From JAKFWF01 sp963732635 (GTDB lineage: Bacteria > Pseudomonadota > Alphaproteobacteria > Rhizobiales > Hyphomicrobiaceae), in NCBI GenBank assembly GCA_963732635.1, contig CAVTAL010000002.1, forward strand, positions 1 through 64,000: a stretch of DNA of 64,000 bases, given 5' to 3'. The translations under genes were made by a program, and so were the position numbers. Shown here one piece after another: positions 9,587 through 19,043 of the stretch; within the stretch, counting starts at the first letter, position 1; every line of letters starts with the position of its first letter. The notes under the pieces were generated by a model, which was not told where the DNA came from, ran no database searches, and saw only the letters and a program-made list of their open reading frames with translations.

Positions 9587-9611
9587 CTAATCGGTCTGTC
9601 ACGCAAATCCG

Positions 9612-9640
9612 TTGACTTCTCCACCGACTTGCCAGATAAA
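9612..9640 (+). promoter_or_regulatory. Candidate housekeeping promoter for rplU-rpmA
   Basis: TTGACT and GATAAA are separated by exactly 17 bases, close to the alphaproteobacterial housekeeping pattern. They are placed about 140 bases upstream of rplU in the only intergenic space before it. Confidence 0.4.
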
Positions 9641-9779
9641 CCGGCCGAACGTGAGCGCACTTCGCGCCCGCGCAACGAGCGCTGCCCGAGGCTTGCATCC
9701 GACTATCAGGTGCCTTCGAAGTCCGCGGATCTCACGATCTGCGGCGCCATAGGGCGCGGAAAACGATGGGAATTCAATC

Positions 9780-10430
9780 ATGTACGCTGTCATCAAGACA
9801 GGCGGAAAGCAATACCGCGTCGCCGCCGACGAAGTTTTCGAGGTCGAGAAGCTCGAAGGCGATCCGGGCTCGGTTGTCAATTTCGGCGAAGTCCTCATGC
9901 TGGGCGGCAACGGTGGCGTCACCGTCGGCAAGCCGATGATTTCGGGCGCGTCGGTGACCGCCGAGATCCTTGAGCAGGGCCGTGGCCCCAAGCTGATCAA
10001 CTTCAAAAAGCGCCGTCGGAAGAACTCACGCCGCAAGAAGGGCCACCGTCAGGACCTGACCACCGTGCGCATCCTGGAAGTCCTGGCCAGCGGCCAGTCG
10101 GCGTCCAAGAAGGCCACCGGCGTCGGCGTCATCGCCCGCGCGTTCCGTGGCAACGGTCGTTCGTTCGAAGTTCTGAAGTCTGCCGAAGGCGGTCGCGGTG
10201 ACGACCTGTCGCTGATCGGCGGCGTCGGCCCGAAGTACGTCGAGGCGCTGAACAAGGCCGGCATCTTCCACATGTGGCAGATCGCGGCGATGACCAAGCA
10301 GAACATCGCGGCGCTGGAAGCCTCCGGCCATTTCGGTGGTCACATCACCAGCGGCGAGTGGGTCGACCAGGCCCAGGAGCTGATCAACGGTCGCCCGCCG
10401 CGCGCCAAGATCGATCAGGCCAAAGCCTGA
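9780..10430 (+). CDS. rplU: 50S ribosomal protein L21 with C-terminal extension
   Basis: Residues 1-103 are canonical L21: MYAVIKTGGKQYRV, the GRGPKLINFKKRRRKNSRRKKGHRQ basic tract, and a terminal VRILEV. A further ~110 residues follow, with a helix-hairpin-helix-like segment DDLSLIGGVGPKYVEALNKA near residues 146-165. Such extensions are known in Rhizobiales L21; the role of the tail is unclear. Followed by rpmA, the usual gene order. The frame is intact and the start is fixed by the universally conserved MYAVI. Confidence 0.95.
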   Translation: MYAVIKTGGKQYRVAADEVFEVEKLEGDPGSVVNFGEVLMLGGNGGVTVGKPMISGASVTAEILEQGRGPKLINFKKRRRKNSRRKKGHRQDLTTVRILEVLASGQSASKKATGVGVIARAFRGNGRSFEVLKSAEGGRGDDLSLIGGVGPKYVEALNKAGIFHMWQIAAMTKQNIAALEASGHFGGHITSGEWVDQAQELINGRPPRAKIDQAKA

Positions 10431-10498
10431 GCCGCTAGAGAAATATTCAAGGCGCCTCGCGCCGTCACGAACACGACATTCGGATAGGATACTGAACC

Positions 10499-10771
10499 AT
10501 GGCACACAAGAAAGCAGGCGGCTCGTCCCGCAACGGTCGCGACACCGCAGGCCGCCGCCTCGGCATCAAGAAGTTCGGTGGCGAGCACGTCATCTCTGGC
10601 AACATCATTTGTCGCCAGCGCGGCACCCAATGGCACCCCGGCAGCAACGTCGGCATCGGTGTCGACCACACGATCTTTGCGGTCACCGAAGGTACCGTAT
10701 CGTTTGCAAAGAAGCGCAACGGCCGCGTCTACATCTCGGTAGACCCGATGAAAGCCGAGGCAGCAGAATAA
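10499..10771 (+). CDS. rpmA: 50S ribosomal protein L27
   Basis: The 90-residue protein begins MAHKKAGGSSRNGRDTAGRR and includes GGEHVISGNIICRQRGT and the HTIFAVTEGTVSF strand, all hallmark L27 segments. It lies 68 bases after rplU and is likely cotranscribed. A strong terminator lies about 140 bases downstream. Confidence 0.98.
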   Translation: MAHKKAGGSSRNGRDTAGRRLGIKKFGGEHVISGNIICRQRGTQWHPGSNVGIGVDHTIFAVTEGTVSFAKKRNGRVYISVDPMKAEAAE

Positions 10772-10909
10772 GGCGGATGAGCCAGTCAGTTGCTCCCGCC
10801 TTAAGGTCCCCACCAAAGGACCTCGAGACGGCGAGCAGACGACAGGCTCGAAGTTCGATGGCGGCGCCGAGGCGCTCCTGACAACTTCGCCTCCAGCTCG
10901 ACGGACCCG

Positions 10910-10942
10910 AGGACGGTGGGATGACCACCGTCCTTATTTTTT
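10910..10942 (+). terminator. Rho-independent terminator after rpmA
   Basis: Perfect 10-bp stem (AGGACGGTGG with CCACCGTCCT) around the loop GATGA, followed by TATTTTTT. It ends the rplU-rpmA transcript just before the acetyltransferase gene. Confidence 0.9.
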
Positions 10943-10967
10943 GGCTCCGCGCTAAGGAGGTTTCCTT

Positions 10968-11660
10968 ATGACTGCAAGTATTCAGGGCGACGCGTCACAT
11001 CTATTCCCTTGGGTCACCCGCGACGAGGTGTTCCGCATCGAGACGCCCAGGCTGTGGCTGCGCTGGCCGCGGCTCGCCGATGCCGATGCGTTGCACGCGA
11101 TGGCGGCGCACCGCAGCGTCGCCGAGATGACGGCGACCTGGCCGCATCCGTTGCCCGAAGGCGAAGCGGTGAGCCGCATTGCCTCGGCGCGTGCCGTTAA
11201 CGCCGAGGGCAGCGGCCTCGTGCTGGCATTGACCCTGAAGCGCGAACCCGACCGGCTGATCGGCCAGATCGGCTGCAACGCGCTTGCCGCCGAACACCTG
11301 GGTCTCGGCTATATGATAAGTCCGGCATTCGAGGGGCGGGGGCTTGCCACCGAAGCCGTGCGGGAATTCGTGCGCGTGCTGTTCACCCACACGCAATTGA
11401 AGCACATTGCCGCTTCATGCCGGGTGATCAATCCGGCGTCGCGGCGGGTGCTTGAGAAAGTCGGCTTCCAGTTCATCCGGACCGGCGCCTTCGAGACGGT
11501 GGCGCGCGGCACCGTCGAGACAGATTTTCTGGAGCTTGGGCGGGCCGATTGGATGCACAAGCTCGCCGCCGTGCGTCGCGCGACGCTGGAGGCGAACATC
11601 CCGCGCCCGCCTGCCGGCCGTGACATATCGGTGGCGGCGGGCGTCAAGACGATGATTTGA
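10968..11660 (+). CDS. GNAT family N-acetyltransferase (RimJ/RimL type)
   Basis: A 230-residue acetyltransferase. The N-terminal ETPRLWLRWPRLADADALHAM is the usual RimJ/RimL opening. LGYMISPAFEGRGLATEAV is motif A for acetyl-CoA binding, and INPASRRVLEKVGFQ is the conserved C-terminal motif. A ribosome-binding site (AAGGAGG) precedes the ATG. A GNAT gene after rpmA is common in Rhizobiales. The acetyl acceptor is unknown. Confidence 0.9.
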   Translation: MTASIQGDASHLFPWVTRDEVFRIETPRLWLRWPRLADADALHAMAAHRSVAEMTATWPHPLPEGEAVSRIASARAVNAEGSGLVLALTLKREPDRLIGQIGCNALAAEHLGLGYMISPAFEGRGLATEAVREFVRVLFTHTQLKHIAASCRVINPASRRVLEKVGFQFIRTGAFETVARGTVETDFLELGRADWMHKLAAVRRATLEANIPRPPAGRDISVAAGVKTMI

Positions 11661-11682
11661 GGCTGAAGAGGATTAACGTGTC

Positions 11683-13155
11683 GTGACGATCGAAATCGAC
11701 GGCAAGCTGCTGATCGAATGGGGCATCAAGCCGGGGCCAGCATTCAAGGAGGCTCTGGCGCGTGCCCGTGCGCTGGCTGCGGCCGGCCAGGAACTCGATG
11801 AGATCCGTGCCGAAATCGTCTCCGCTTTCCCGGCGCCGACGGTGATCGCGCGTGTCGCCACTCGGCCCTTCGGCGAGGCGATCGCGGCGACCAACGCCGA
11901 GGACGAGGCCAACATCGCGGCCGTCCGCAAGCACATGGTCGATCTGATGCGCTGCCCGATGATCGAGTTCGGCGCCATCATGCCAGACGCTTGTCCCTCG
12001 GGGCAGGCGCCCGGCACAATCCCGGTCGGCGGCGCGGTCGCTTCGCGCGCGATCCATCCGTCGTTCCACTCTGCCGATATCTGCTGCTCGATGTACGCGT
12101 CGGTGTTTCCGGCCGGTACCGCGACAGGCGAATTCATGGATGCGCTCGCCGCCTCGACGCGGTTCGGGCCGGGAGGGCGCGCGCCCGAAACACAGGTGCG
12201 AGATGCGATCACCGACGAGATCGAGGAAACGCGCAATCCGTTCCTGACGCAGCTCGTCGGCCGTGCCAAGGCGCAACTCGCCGACCAGGGCGACGGCAAC
12301 CACTTCGCCTTCCTCGGCGCCATGACGGTGACGCCGTACCTGAAGCAGATGCTGAGCGACAACGGCCAGTCCGGACTCGTCGCGGCGCTGGGTGAGCACG
12401 CGCGCGTCGATGTGCTGGTGACACACCACGGCAGTCGCGATCTCGGCGCCCAGGTCTACAAGCGCGGTCTTGCCGAGGCGGTGAAGCACGTCGCCAAGGT
12501 ATCGCCCGAGACGCCGCAGCAGCAGGCCTGGCTCGATCCCGACAGCGAAATCGGTGATGCCTACTGGCAGGCGCTGCAGTATGTCGCCCGTTGGACCAAG
12601 CGTAACCATCAGCTGGTGCATGAGCGCACGCTCGGCCGGCTCGGCATTGCGCGCCTGGCCGAATTCGGCAACGAGCACAACTTCGTCTGGAAGCGGACCG
12701 ATGGGCTCTACTACCACGGCAAGGGCGCGACCCCGGCCTGGAAGGACGAGGCTGGTCATCCGCTGCTGGGCCTGATCCCGCTCAATATGGCCCAGCCGAT
12801 CCTGCTGACGCTCGGCCGTGACAACGCCAACTTCGCGAGCTTCTCGCCGCATGGCGCGGGCCGCAACAAGAGCCGTACGGCATTGTTACGGGAGGCGGGG
12901 CTGTTCGGCGTCCATGGCCAGGAATTCATCGACCGCTCGCGGGCGATGGTCGACGAGCAGACCGCTGGCCTCGACATCCGGTTCTTTTATGATCGGCCGG
13001 ACGTTTCGGAAAGCCCGATCGCCTACAAGAACGGACCGCAGGTGCAGGGCCAAATCGCCGAGTTCGGTCTGGCCGACGTCGTTGGCGCAATCCGGCCGAA
13101 GGGCTCGATCATGGCCGGCGACTACGACAAGCCATGGATGAAGAAGCGCGGGTAA
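11683..13155 (+). CDS. rtcB: RtcB-family RNA ligase homologue
   Basis: A 490-residue protein starting at GTG, with AAGAGGA upstream. RtcB-type motifs appear in order: HSADICCSM (metal-site Asp/Cys region), QGDGNHFAFLG (GNHF motif), THHGSRDLG (His-rich metal site), GLYYHGKGATPA and FSPHGAGRNKSR, the region of the guanylylated His in RtcB. This indicates a GTP/Mn-dependent 3'-phosphate RNA ligase. Several motifs deviate from the common consensus (ICCSM rather than VGCGM, SPHGAGR rather than CHGAGR), so it belongs to a divergent bacterial branch. Its substrate is unknown. Confidence 0.85.
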   Translation: MTIEIDGKLLIEWGIKPGPAFKEALARARALAAAGQELDEIRAEIVSAFPAPTVIARVATRPFGEAIAATNAEDEANIAAVRKHMVDLMRCPMIEFGAIMPDACPSGQAPGTIPVGGAVASRAIHPSFHSADICCSMYASVFPAGTATGEFMDALAASTRFGPGGRAPETQVRDAITDEIEETRNPFLTQLVGRAKAQLADQGDGNHFAFLGAMTVTPYLKQMLSDNGQSGLVAALGEHARVDVLVTHHGSRDLGAQVYKRGLAEAVKHVAKVSPETPQQQAWLDPDSEIGDAYWQALQYVARWTKRNHQLVHERTLGRLGIARLAEFGNEHNFVWKRTDGLYYHGKGATPAWKDEAGHPLLGLIPLNMAQPILLTLGRDNANFASFSPHGAGRNKSRTALLREAGLFGVHGQEFIDRSRAMVDEQTAGLDIRFFYDRPDVSESPIAYKNGPQVQGQIAEFGLADVVGAIRPKGSIMAGDYDKPWMKKRG

Positions 13156-13229
13156 CTCCGCCCTTCTTTCAATCTCCCGCCCGGCTACGCGGTCATGCTA
13201 TCTCAGATCGAAATCCGGGGGAGACGACG

Positions 13230-15238
13230 ATGACCGAGGCACTGCATTTTCCTTTTCTCGCCGCGCCGCTGCGCGTCGGCACCAGGACGCTCAAGAACCG
13301 CATCGTGATGGGCTCGATGCACACCGGGCTCGAAAGTGCCACGGATGCTGCGAGCTACGTGCGGCTGGCGCGGTTCTATGGCGAGCGGGCAAAAGGCGGC
13401 GCCGCTCTCATCGTCACCGGAGGGTATGGGCCGAATGCGGCTGGCCGCCTGACTGACGAGGATCAGCCGTTCTGCTCGGCCGAGCAGGTGAAACTCCACC
13501 GGCCGATCACCGACGCAGTACATGCGGCCGGCTGGCCTCATCGTGCTGCAACTCGTGCATGGCGGCCGCTATGCCTACCACGACGAGGCGGTGGCGCCCT
13601 CGCCGATCCGCTCGCCGCTGAATAAATCGGCGCCGCGCGAACTTTCCGCGCCGGAGATCGTTGCCACCATCGCCGACTATGTGACGGCTGCCGGCCTCGC
13701 CCGCGAGGCCGGCTACGACGGCGTCGAGATCATGGGCTCTGAAGGCTACCTGATCAGCCAGTTCCTGGCGCCGCGCACCAACCATCGCACCGACGAGTGG
13801 GGTGGCAGTCTCGAGAACCGCGCGCGTTTCCCGATCTCGGTGGTGCGCGAGGTGCGCGCGGCGTTGGGGCCGGATTTCCTCATCGTCTATCGCCATTCAA
13901 TTCTGGATCTGGTCGAGGGCGGGCTCGCCTGGGACGAAACGGTGTGGGTGGCTCAAGCGGTCGCGAGCGTCGGTGCCGACATGATCAACACCGGCATCGG
14001 CTGGCACGAGTCGCGCATTCCGACGATCGCCGGCGCAGTTCCGCACGCGGCGTTCGCGGCAGACGTCGGCCGCCTGAAAGCTGCGGTAAATATTCCGGTG
14101 GCGGTCGCCAACCGCATCAATTCGCCGGACATCGGTGAGGCGCTGCTCGCTGCGGGCACCGCCGATCTGGTGTCGATGGCGCGGCCGCTGCTGGCTGATC
14201 CGGATTTCGCGATCAAGGCGTTCGCCGGCCGCGCCGATGAGATCAACGTCTGCATTGCCTGCAACCAGGCCTGCCTCGATCACTATTTTGAAAGCAAGGT
14301 GATCAGTTGCCTCGTCAATCCGCGCGCGGTTGACGAAGCCCGCTACGACCTTGCACCGGCTCCTGTTCGAAAGCGCATCGCGGTGATCGGCGCTGGCATG
14401 GCGGGATTGACGGCCGCGATCGAGGCTGCGCGGCGCGGTCATTCTGGTCACCGTGTTCGAAGCCGGCGACCGCGTCGGCGGGCAGATGCTGCTGGCGGCC
14501 CGCGTGCCGGGCAAGGCCGACTATGCCGAGGCCGTGCGCTCCTATGAAACGCAGGCAAAGCGGCTTGGTGTCGAGTTCAGGCTGCGGCAGCGCGTTGATG
14601 CGGCGGCGCTGCTGGCCGAAGGCTTCGACGCGTTCGTGATCGCAACTGGCGCCAAGCCGCGTCGCCTCGAGATACCCGGCCACGACGATGCACGCGTCAT
14701 CAGCTACGAGGCGGCGCTCTCAGGCAGCGCCAGGGTCGGTCACCGCGTCGTGGTGATTGGTGGCGGTGGCATAGGTCACGATGTGGCGTTGGCCCTGGCG
14801 TCGGTCGAGGGCGAGGATCACTCTCCCGCGGCGTTCGCTCGTCGATGGGGTGTCGGTGGTGCGCCGCAACCGCCCAAGGCTGCCCGCGAGGTCACGTTGC
14901 TGAAGCGCCAGCCGGGGGCATTCGGCCGCACGCTCGGCAAGTCGACGGGCTGGATCCTGAAGCAGGAGTTGCGCGATCTCGGCGTCGCCCAGATCGCCGG
15001 TGTCACCTATGAGCGCATCGACAGCCAAGGCCTGCACATCTCGGTCGACGGTGCGCCGAGGGTGATCGCGGTCGACACCATCGTGGTGTGCGCGGGCCAG
15101 GAGCCAGAGAACGCACTCGCCGACGCGTTGAGGGCGGCGGACAAGCAGGTTCACGTTATCGGCGGCGCGAGGCTCGCCAGTGAACTCGACGCCAAGCGCG
15201 CCGTCATGGAAGGCACCACGGTCGGCTGCACGATCTGA
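13230..15238 (+). pseudogene. FadH-like NADPH-dependent 2,4-dienoyl-CoA reductase / OYE-family flavoenzyme, two frameshifts
   Basis: Three consecutive frames make one protein of about 669 residues. The first holds the OYE-barrel start (LKNRIVMGSMHTGLES). The second continues from GLIVLQLVHGGRYA through FLAPRTNHRTDEWGGSLENR, the 4Fe-4S cysteines CIACNQACLDHYFE and SCLVNP, and the Rossmann loop IAVIGAGMAGL. The third runs from VFEAGDRVGGQM to a second loop VVIGGGGIGHDVA. The breaks are an extra T near 13533 and an extra G near 14446. Complete motif content argues that the enzyme is functional in the organism; it would act on unsaturated acyl-CoAs or a related enone. Confidence 0.85.
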
Positions 15239-15324
15239 GTGCGGATACCGGTACCTTTGGTGTAACTTTGACGCCGACTTCGTGCTAGCGGGACGGACAT
15301 CTAGGAATTGCGAGGACAACTACG

Positions 15325-16707
15325 ATGCCGATCATTGGGAAACCCGTTGTGCGCTTTGCGCCGAGTCCGACCGGACGGCTGCACATTGGCAACATCCGCA
15401 CCGCGATCCTGAATTGGCTGCTGGCCGCGAAGCACGGCGGCACTTTTATTCTGCGCCTCGATGATACCGATCTCGAACGCTCCAAGGAAGAACACGTCGA
15501 GGCGATCCGCCGTGATCTGACCTGGCTCGGTTTGACGTGGGCGCGCGAGGAGCGCCAGTCACTTCGTTCGGCGCGCTATGCCGAAGTCGCGGCCAGTCTC
15601 AAGGCGTCGGGGCATCTTTACCCCTGTTACGAGGCGGAGGATGAACTCGATCGTCGCCGTAAGCGCCAGATGGCGCGCGGCCTGCCGCCGACCTACGACC
15701 GCGCCGCATTGCGCTTGACCGACGCCGAGCGCGCCGCGCTCGAAGCGGAGGGGCGCCAGCCGCATTGGCGGTTTCGCTTGAACAACTCCGAAGGCAGAGA
15801 CAATCTGACGCCATCACCAACGTTGGTGAACTGGGTCGATCTTGTCCGCGGCGATCAGTCCGTCGATGTCGGCTCGCTGTCCGATCCGGTGCTGATCCGC
15901 GCCGATGGTACGTGCCTCTATACCTTCACCAGCGTTGTCGACGACTGGGACTTCGGCGTCACTCACATTGTGCGCGGCGAGGACCACGTCACCAACTCCG
16001 GTGTGCAGATCCAGATCTTCGAGGCACTGGGCGCTGAAGTGCCAAAGTTTGCTCATCACAGCCTGCTGGTCGGACGCGACGGTCAAGCGCTTTCGAAGCG
16101 GCTCGGCGCACTTTCGATCGAGGGACTGCGCGACGACGGCATCGAACCGATGGCGGTCGCCTGTCATGCGGCGCTGGTCGGTACATCGGACGCAATCGAG
16201 ATCTACCCTTCGCTCGAGGCGCTGAGCGTGCCGTTCGATCTATCGAAAATCAGCCGCGCGCCGGGCCGCTTCGACACCGAGGATCTGGTGGCGCTCAATG
16301 CCAAGCTGCTGCATGGCACTGCATTCGCCAGCGTGTCGCTCCGGTTGTCGGCATTGGGTGTCGATGGCGGCGAAGGGTTCTGGAACGCGGTGCGCGGCAA
16401 CCTTCAGCGACTAGCCGACGCGAGGCGCTGGTGGGATATCGTCGCTCACCCGACCGCCCCCGTAATGGAGAATGCCGCGTTCTGCGCCGAGGCGGCGCGG
16501 TTGTTGCCGGACGAACCCTGGTCGCCGGCGACCTGGGACCAATGGATCGGCGCGGTTAAGATTGCGACTGGCGCGAAGGGGCGCGGATTGTTTCATCCGC
16601 TGAGATTGGCGTTAACCGCTCAGGATGCGGGACCCGAACTGAAGCATTTACTACCGTTGATGGGCAAGGCGCGTGTCTCCGCGCGGCTCTTGGGTCAAAC
16701 TGCGTGA
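15325..16707 (+). CDS. gltX: Glutamate--tRNA ligase
   Basis: A 460-residue class I aminoacyl-tRNA synthetase. The HIGH motif appears as PSPTGRLHIGN (H20-N23) and the KMSKS loop as QALSKRLGALS. FILRLDDTDLERS and VRGEDHVTNSGVQIQ are typical GluRS segments. It charges tRNA-Glu (or tRNA-Gln, if nondiscriminating). Many alphas carry two GltX paralogues; which one this is cannot be told from the window. Confidence 0.95.
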   Translation: MPIIGKPVVRFAPSPTGRLHIGNIRTAILNWLLAAKHGGTFILRLDDTDLERSKEEHVEAIRRDLTWLGLTWAREERQSLRSARYAEVAASLKASGHLYPCYEAEDELDRRRKRQMARGLPPTYDRAALRLTDAERAALEAEGRQPHWRFRLNNSEGRDNLTPSPTLVNWVDLVRGDQSVDVGSLSDPVLIRADGTCLYTFTSVVDDWDFGVTHIVRGEDHVTNSGVQIQIFEALGAEVPKFAHHSLLVGRDGQALSKRLGALSIEGLRDDGIEPMAVACHAALVGTSDAIEIYPSLEALSVPFDLSKISRAPGRFDTEDLVALNAKLLHGTAFASVSLRLSALGVDGGEGFWNAVRGNLQRLADARRWWDIVAHPTAPVMENAAFCAEAARLLPDEPWSPATWDQWIGAVKIATGAKGRGLFHPLRLALTAQDAGPELKHLLPLMGKARVSARLLGQTA

Positions 16708-16936
16708 TTGATGGCGCTATCACCTTGCAATTGTCACGGCATGGGTCCATGTAGCTGTTTGCCGGTGTGCATCGCGTTGATGCGCACCCTCAACTGCCTC
16801 GGCTCAAAGTCTCGCGCGACTAATTTGTCTGCCCATGTCTTTTCCGAACTCTTGAGATCCCGGTGGCCCGAGGCGTGCGGTCCATCTGCTGGCTTTCCAA
16901 CACACGCGCATCTCGTTTCGGAAAAGGACTACCCAT

Positions 16937-17152
16937 ATGTCTCGCATTACCGGCACCGTTAAGTTCTTCAACGGCGCAAAGGGCTTCGGCTTCATCCAGC
17001 CGGCTGATGGCTCCAAGGACGTCTTCGTGCATGCCACCGCTCTCGAGCGCGCCGGCATCCGCAGCCTCAACGAAGGCGACAAGGTCAGCTTCATTCTCGA
17101 AGACGACCGCAAGGGTCGTGGCAAGCAGGCCGGCTCGATCGAGCTCGCTTGA
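16937..17152 (+). CDS. Cold-shock domain protein (CspA family)
   Basis: A 71-residue single cold-shock domain with RNP1 KGFGFIQ and RNP2 DVFVHATAL, plus the starting GTVKFFNGAKGFG strand. It binds single-stranded nucleic acid. The long upstream spacer (about 230 bases after gltX) could hold a structured 5' leader as in other csp genes, although I see no defined element beyond a hairpin around GGTGTGCAT/ATGCGCACC near 16763. Confidence 0.95.
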   Translation: MSRITGTVKFFNGAKGFGFIQPADGSKDVFVHATALERAGIRSLNEGDKVSFILEDDRKGRGKQAGSIELA

Positions 17153-17314
17153 TCTAGAATTTGGCTCGCTGAGCTGAGTTTCGACGCCGTCTCGGGGGAA
17201 CCCGGGGCGGCGTTGCTCGTCTGGGCTGGGAGGTCGTTGAAGGTAATTTACTATAACTCTGACGGTGATGGAGCGGTTGCGCCGTTATGCTTGCGCAATT
17301 CACCGCGTATAACC

Positions 17315-18479
17315 TAGTGGGTGTACTTAAATTCTTGTTGCTTTCTCGCGCGACACTGTTCTGCCTGTGGTCTGGGTGGTGGCAACAAGATTCGTCGTGA
17401 GGCTCGCTGCGAGCGCGCGGGTTGAGCGAGTTGCTCGAAGGGGAAGGCTGGCGAACGATATGAAGGCGCGCATTCTGCTGAAGGCCGACAGGCCAGGGCG
17501 GTGAGGCTGGACGGACGAGCGGATCTGCGCGGCGCTCGACACGAATGTCGACGGTTTCGCGCATGCGCGAGAAGCTCGTGGAGGAGGGGCTCGACGCGGT
17601 GCTCACGCGCAAGAAGCGGGCGACGCCGCCCGTGGCGGCGATCTTCGACGGGGAGGCGCAGGCCAAGCTCACCGCGCTCGCCTGCAGCACGCCGCCTGCG
17701 GGCTTCGCGCGCTGGACGATCCGGCTCCTGGCGGAGCATGTCGTGGAGCGCAGAATCGTGCCGGCCGCGCATTTCAACACGGTCGGCCGCGCGCTAAAAA
17801 AAACGCACTGAAACCGCACCTGAGCGAATACTGGGTGATCCCGCCGCAGGCGAACACGCCTTTGTCGCGGCCATGGAGGACGTGCTCGACGTCTACAAGC
17901 GCCCGCACGATCCGGCGCGCCCGCTGGTGTGCCTCGACGAGGTGTCGAAGCAGCTCACCGCCGAGGTCGCGGGCGCCGGTCCCGATGCAGCCGGGGCAGC
18001 CGGCGCGCACGACTACGAGTACAAGCGCAACGGCACCGCCAACCTTCATGCTGTTCGCCCGCTCGAAGGCTGGCGGCACGTGAAGATCACGGACCGGCGC
18101 ACGGCCATCGACTATGCGCAAGTCCTGCGAGAGTTGAGCGACGTGCACTTTGTGAAGGCCGAGAAGATCGTGCTCATGCAGGACAATCTGAATACGCACG
18201 CCAAAGCTTCACTCTACGAGGCGTTCGCGCCGGCCGAGGCGCGCCGTCTCGTCGAGCGGTTCGAGTGGCACTACACGCCCAAGCACGGCAGCTGGCTGAA
18301 CCTCGCCGAGTCCGAGCTCGGCGTGCTCTCGCAGCCAGTGTCTCGCCCGGCGCATCCCCGATCGCGCGACGCTCGAAGAACGAGGTGGCGGCCTGGCTGG
18401 GCGCGCAATGCGACGAACGCGAAGGCCAATTGGCACTTCACGACGACGGATGCGCGTGTGAAACTCAAGAGCTGTACTA
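17315..18479 (+). mobile_element. Decayed IS630-family insertion sequence
   Basis: About 1.16 kb, the usual IS630 size. It is bounded by TA dinucleotides, each within CTAG, and by weakly matching ends (TAGTGGGTGTACTTAAATTC at the left; TAGTACAGCTCTTGAGTTTC as the reverse complement of the right). The interior encodes a broken IS630 transposase. IS630 elements duplicate a TA target, which fits the flanks. The boundaries are inferred from these weak ends. Confidence 0.6.
17371..18478 (+). pseudogene. IS630 family transposase remnant
   Basis: Pieces in several frames give recognisable IS630 order. First come MKARILLKAD and WTDERICAALDTNV, then MREKLVEEGLDAVLTRKKRA, FARWTIRLLAEHVVE and HLSEYWVIPP. 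The DDE part follows with LVCLDEVSKQL, LMQDNLNTHAK and WHYTPKHGSWLNLAESELGV. A run of eight A at 17796-17803 joins the HTH and DDE halves by a -1 shift, which resembles known programmed frameshift sites of this family. Further indels and an in-frame stop near 17503 break it, so it is very unlikely to be active. Confidence 0.85.
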
Positions 18480-18515
18480 GGGAAGGAAGTAGGGTTTATT
18501 GCGAAACCCAGCATA

Positions 18516-19037
18516 GTGAGGATTGCCGTGGCATCACCGGTCTTTTTCGTCAGATCGAGAGTGAGTGCGGCATTGCTGGTGGCGGCCATCGTGGCGCTTC
18601 CTGCCTGGACCTCGACGGCGCAGAAAGCAGACACACCGTTCGCGACCTTGACCGGCACCTGGAGCGGCAGTGGGCAGGTGCGGATCGAGGGTGGCAAGAA
18701 CGAGCGCATAACATGCAAGGCGTACTATACGCCAAAGGACGGCGGCGTCGGCGTCGGCATTGCCCTGCGGTGCGCATCGACCAGCTACACCATCAACCTG
18801 CGGTCGACGCTGACATCCTCCGGGGGGCGCGTGACTGGCAGTTGGGAAGAGCAGACCTTCAGTGCCAGCGGCGACGTCGTCGGCCGTGCCAGTCCTGGCA
18901 ACCTCGCCGTGGCGATAGCGGGTGGCGGCCTTAGCGGCTCGATGTCGGTCTCGTTCGGCAGCAGCACCCAGCAGGTGTCGATCAATACTTCCGGCAATGC
19001 ACTGCGCGGCGTATCAATCAGCTTGTCGAGGATTTGA
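18516..19037 (+). CDS. Hypothetical exported protein
   Basis: 173 residues from GTG, with a hydrophobic signal segment at about 13-31 (VSAALLVAAIVALPAWTST). The mature domain is rich in Gly, Ser and Thr (FATLTGTWSGSGQVRIEGG, CKAYYTPKDGG) and has alternating strands, so it is probably a beta-barrel or lipocalin-like fold. The two cysteines (CKAYY and LRCAST) may pair. No family name can be given. It starts 37 bases after the IS630 remnant. Confidence 0.65.
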   Translation: MRIAVASPVFFVRSRVSAALLVAAIVALPAWTSTAQKADTPFATLTGTWSGSGQVRIEGGKNERITCKAYYTPKDGGVGVGIALRCASTSYTINLRSTLTSSGGRVTGSWEEQTFSASGDVVGRASPGNLAVAIAGGGLSGSMSVSFGSSTQQVSINTSGNALRGVSISLSRI

Positions 19038-19043
19038 AGCCGT

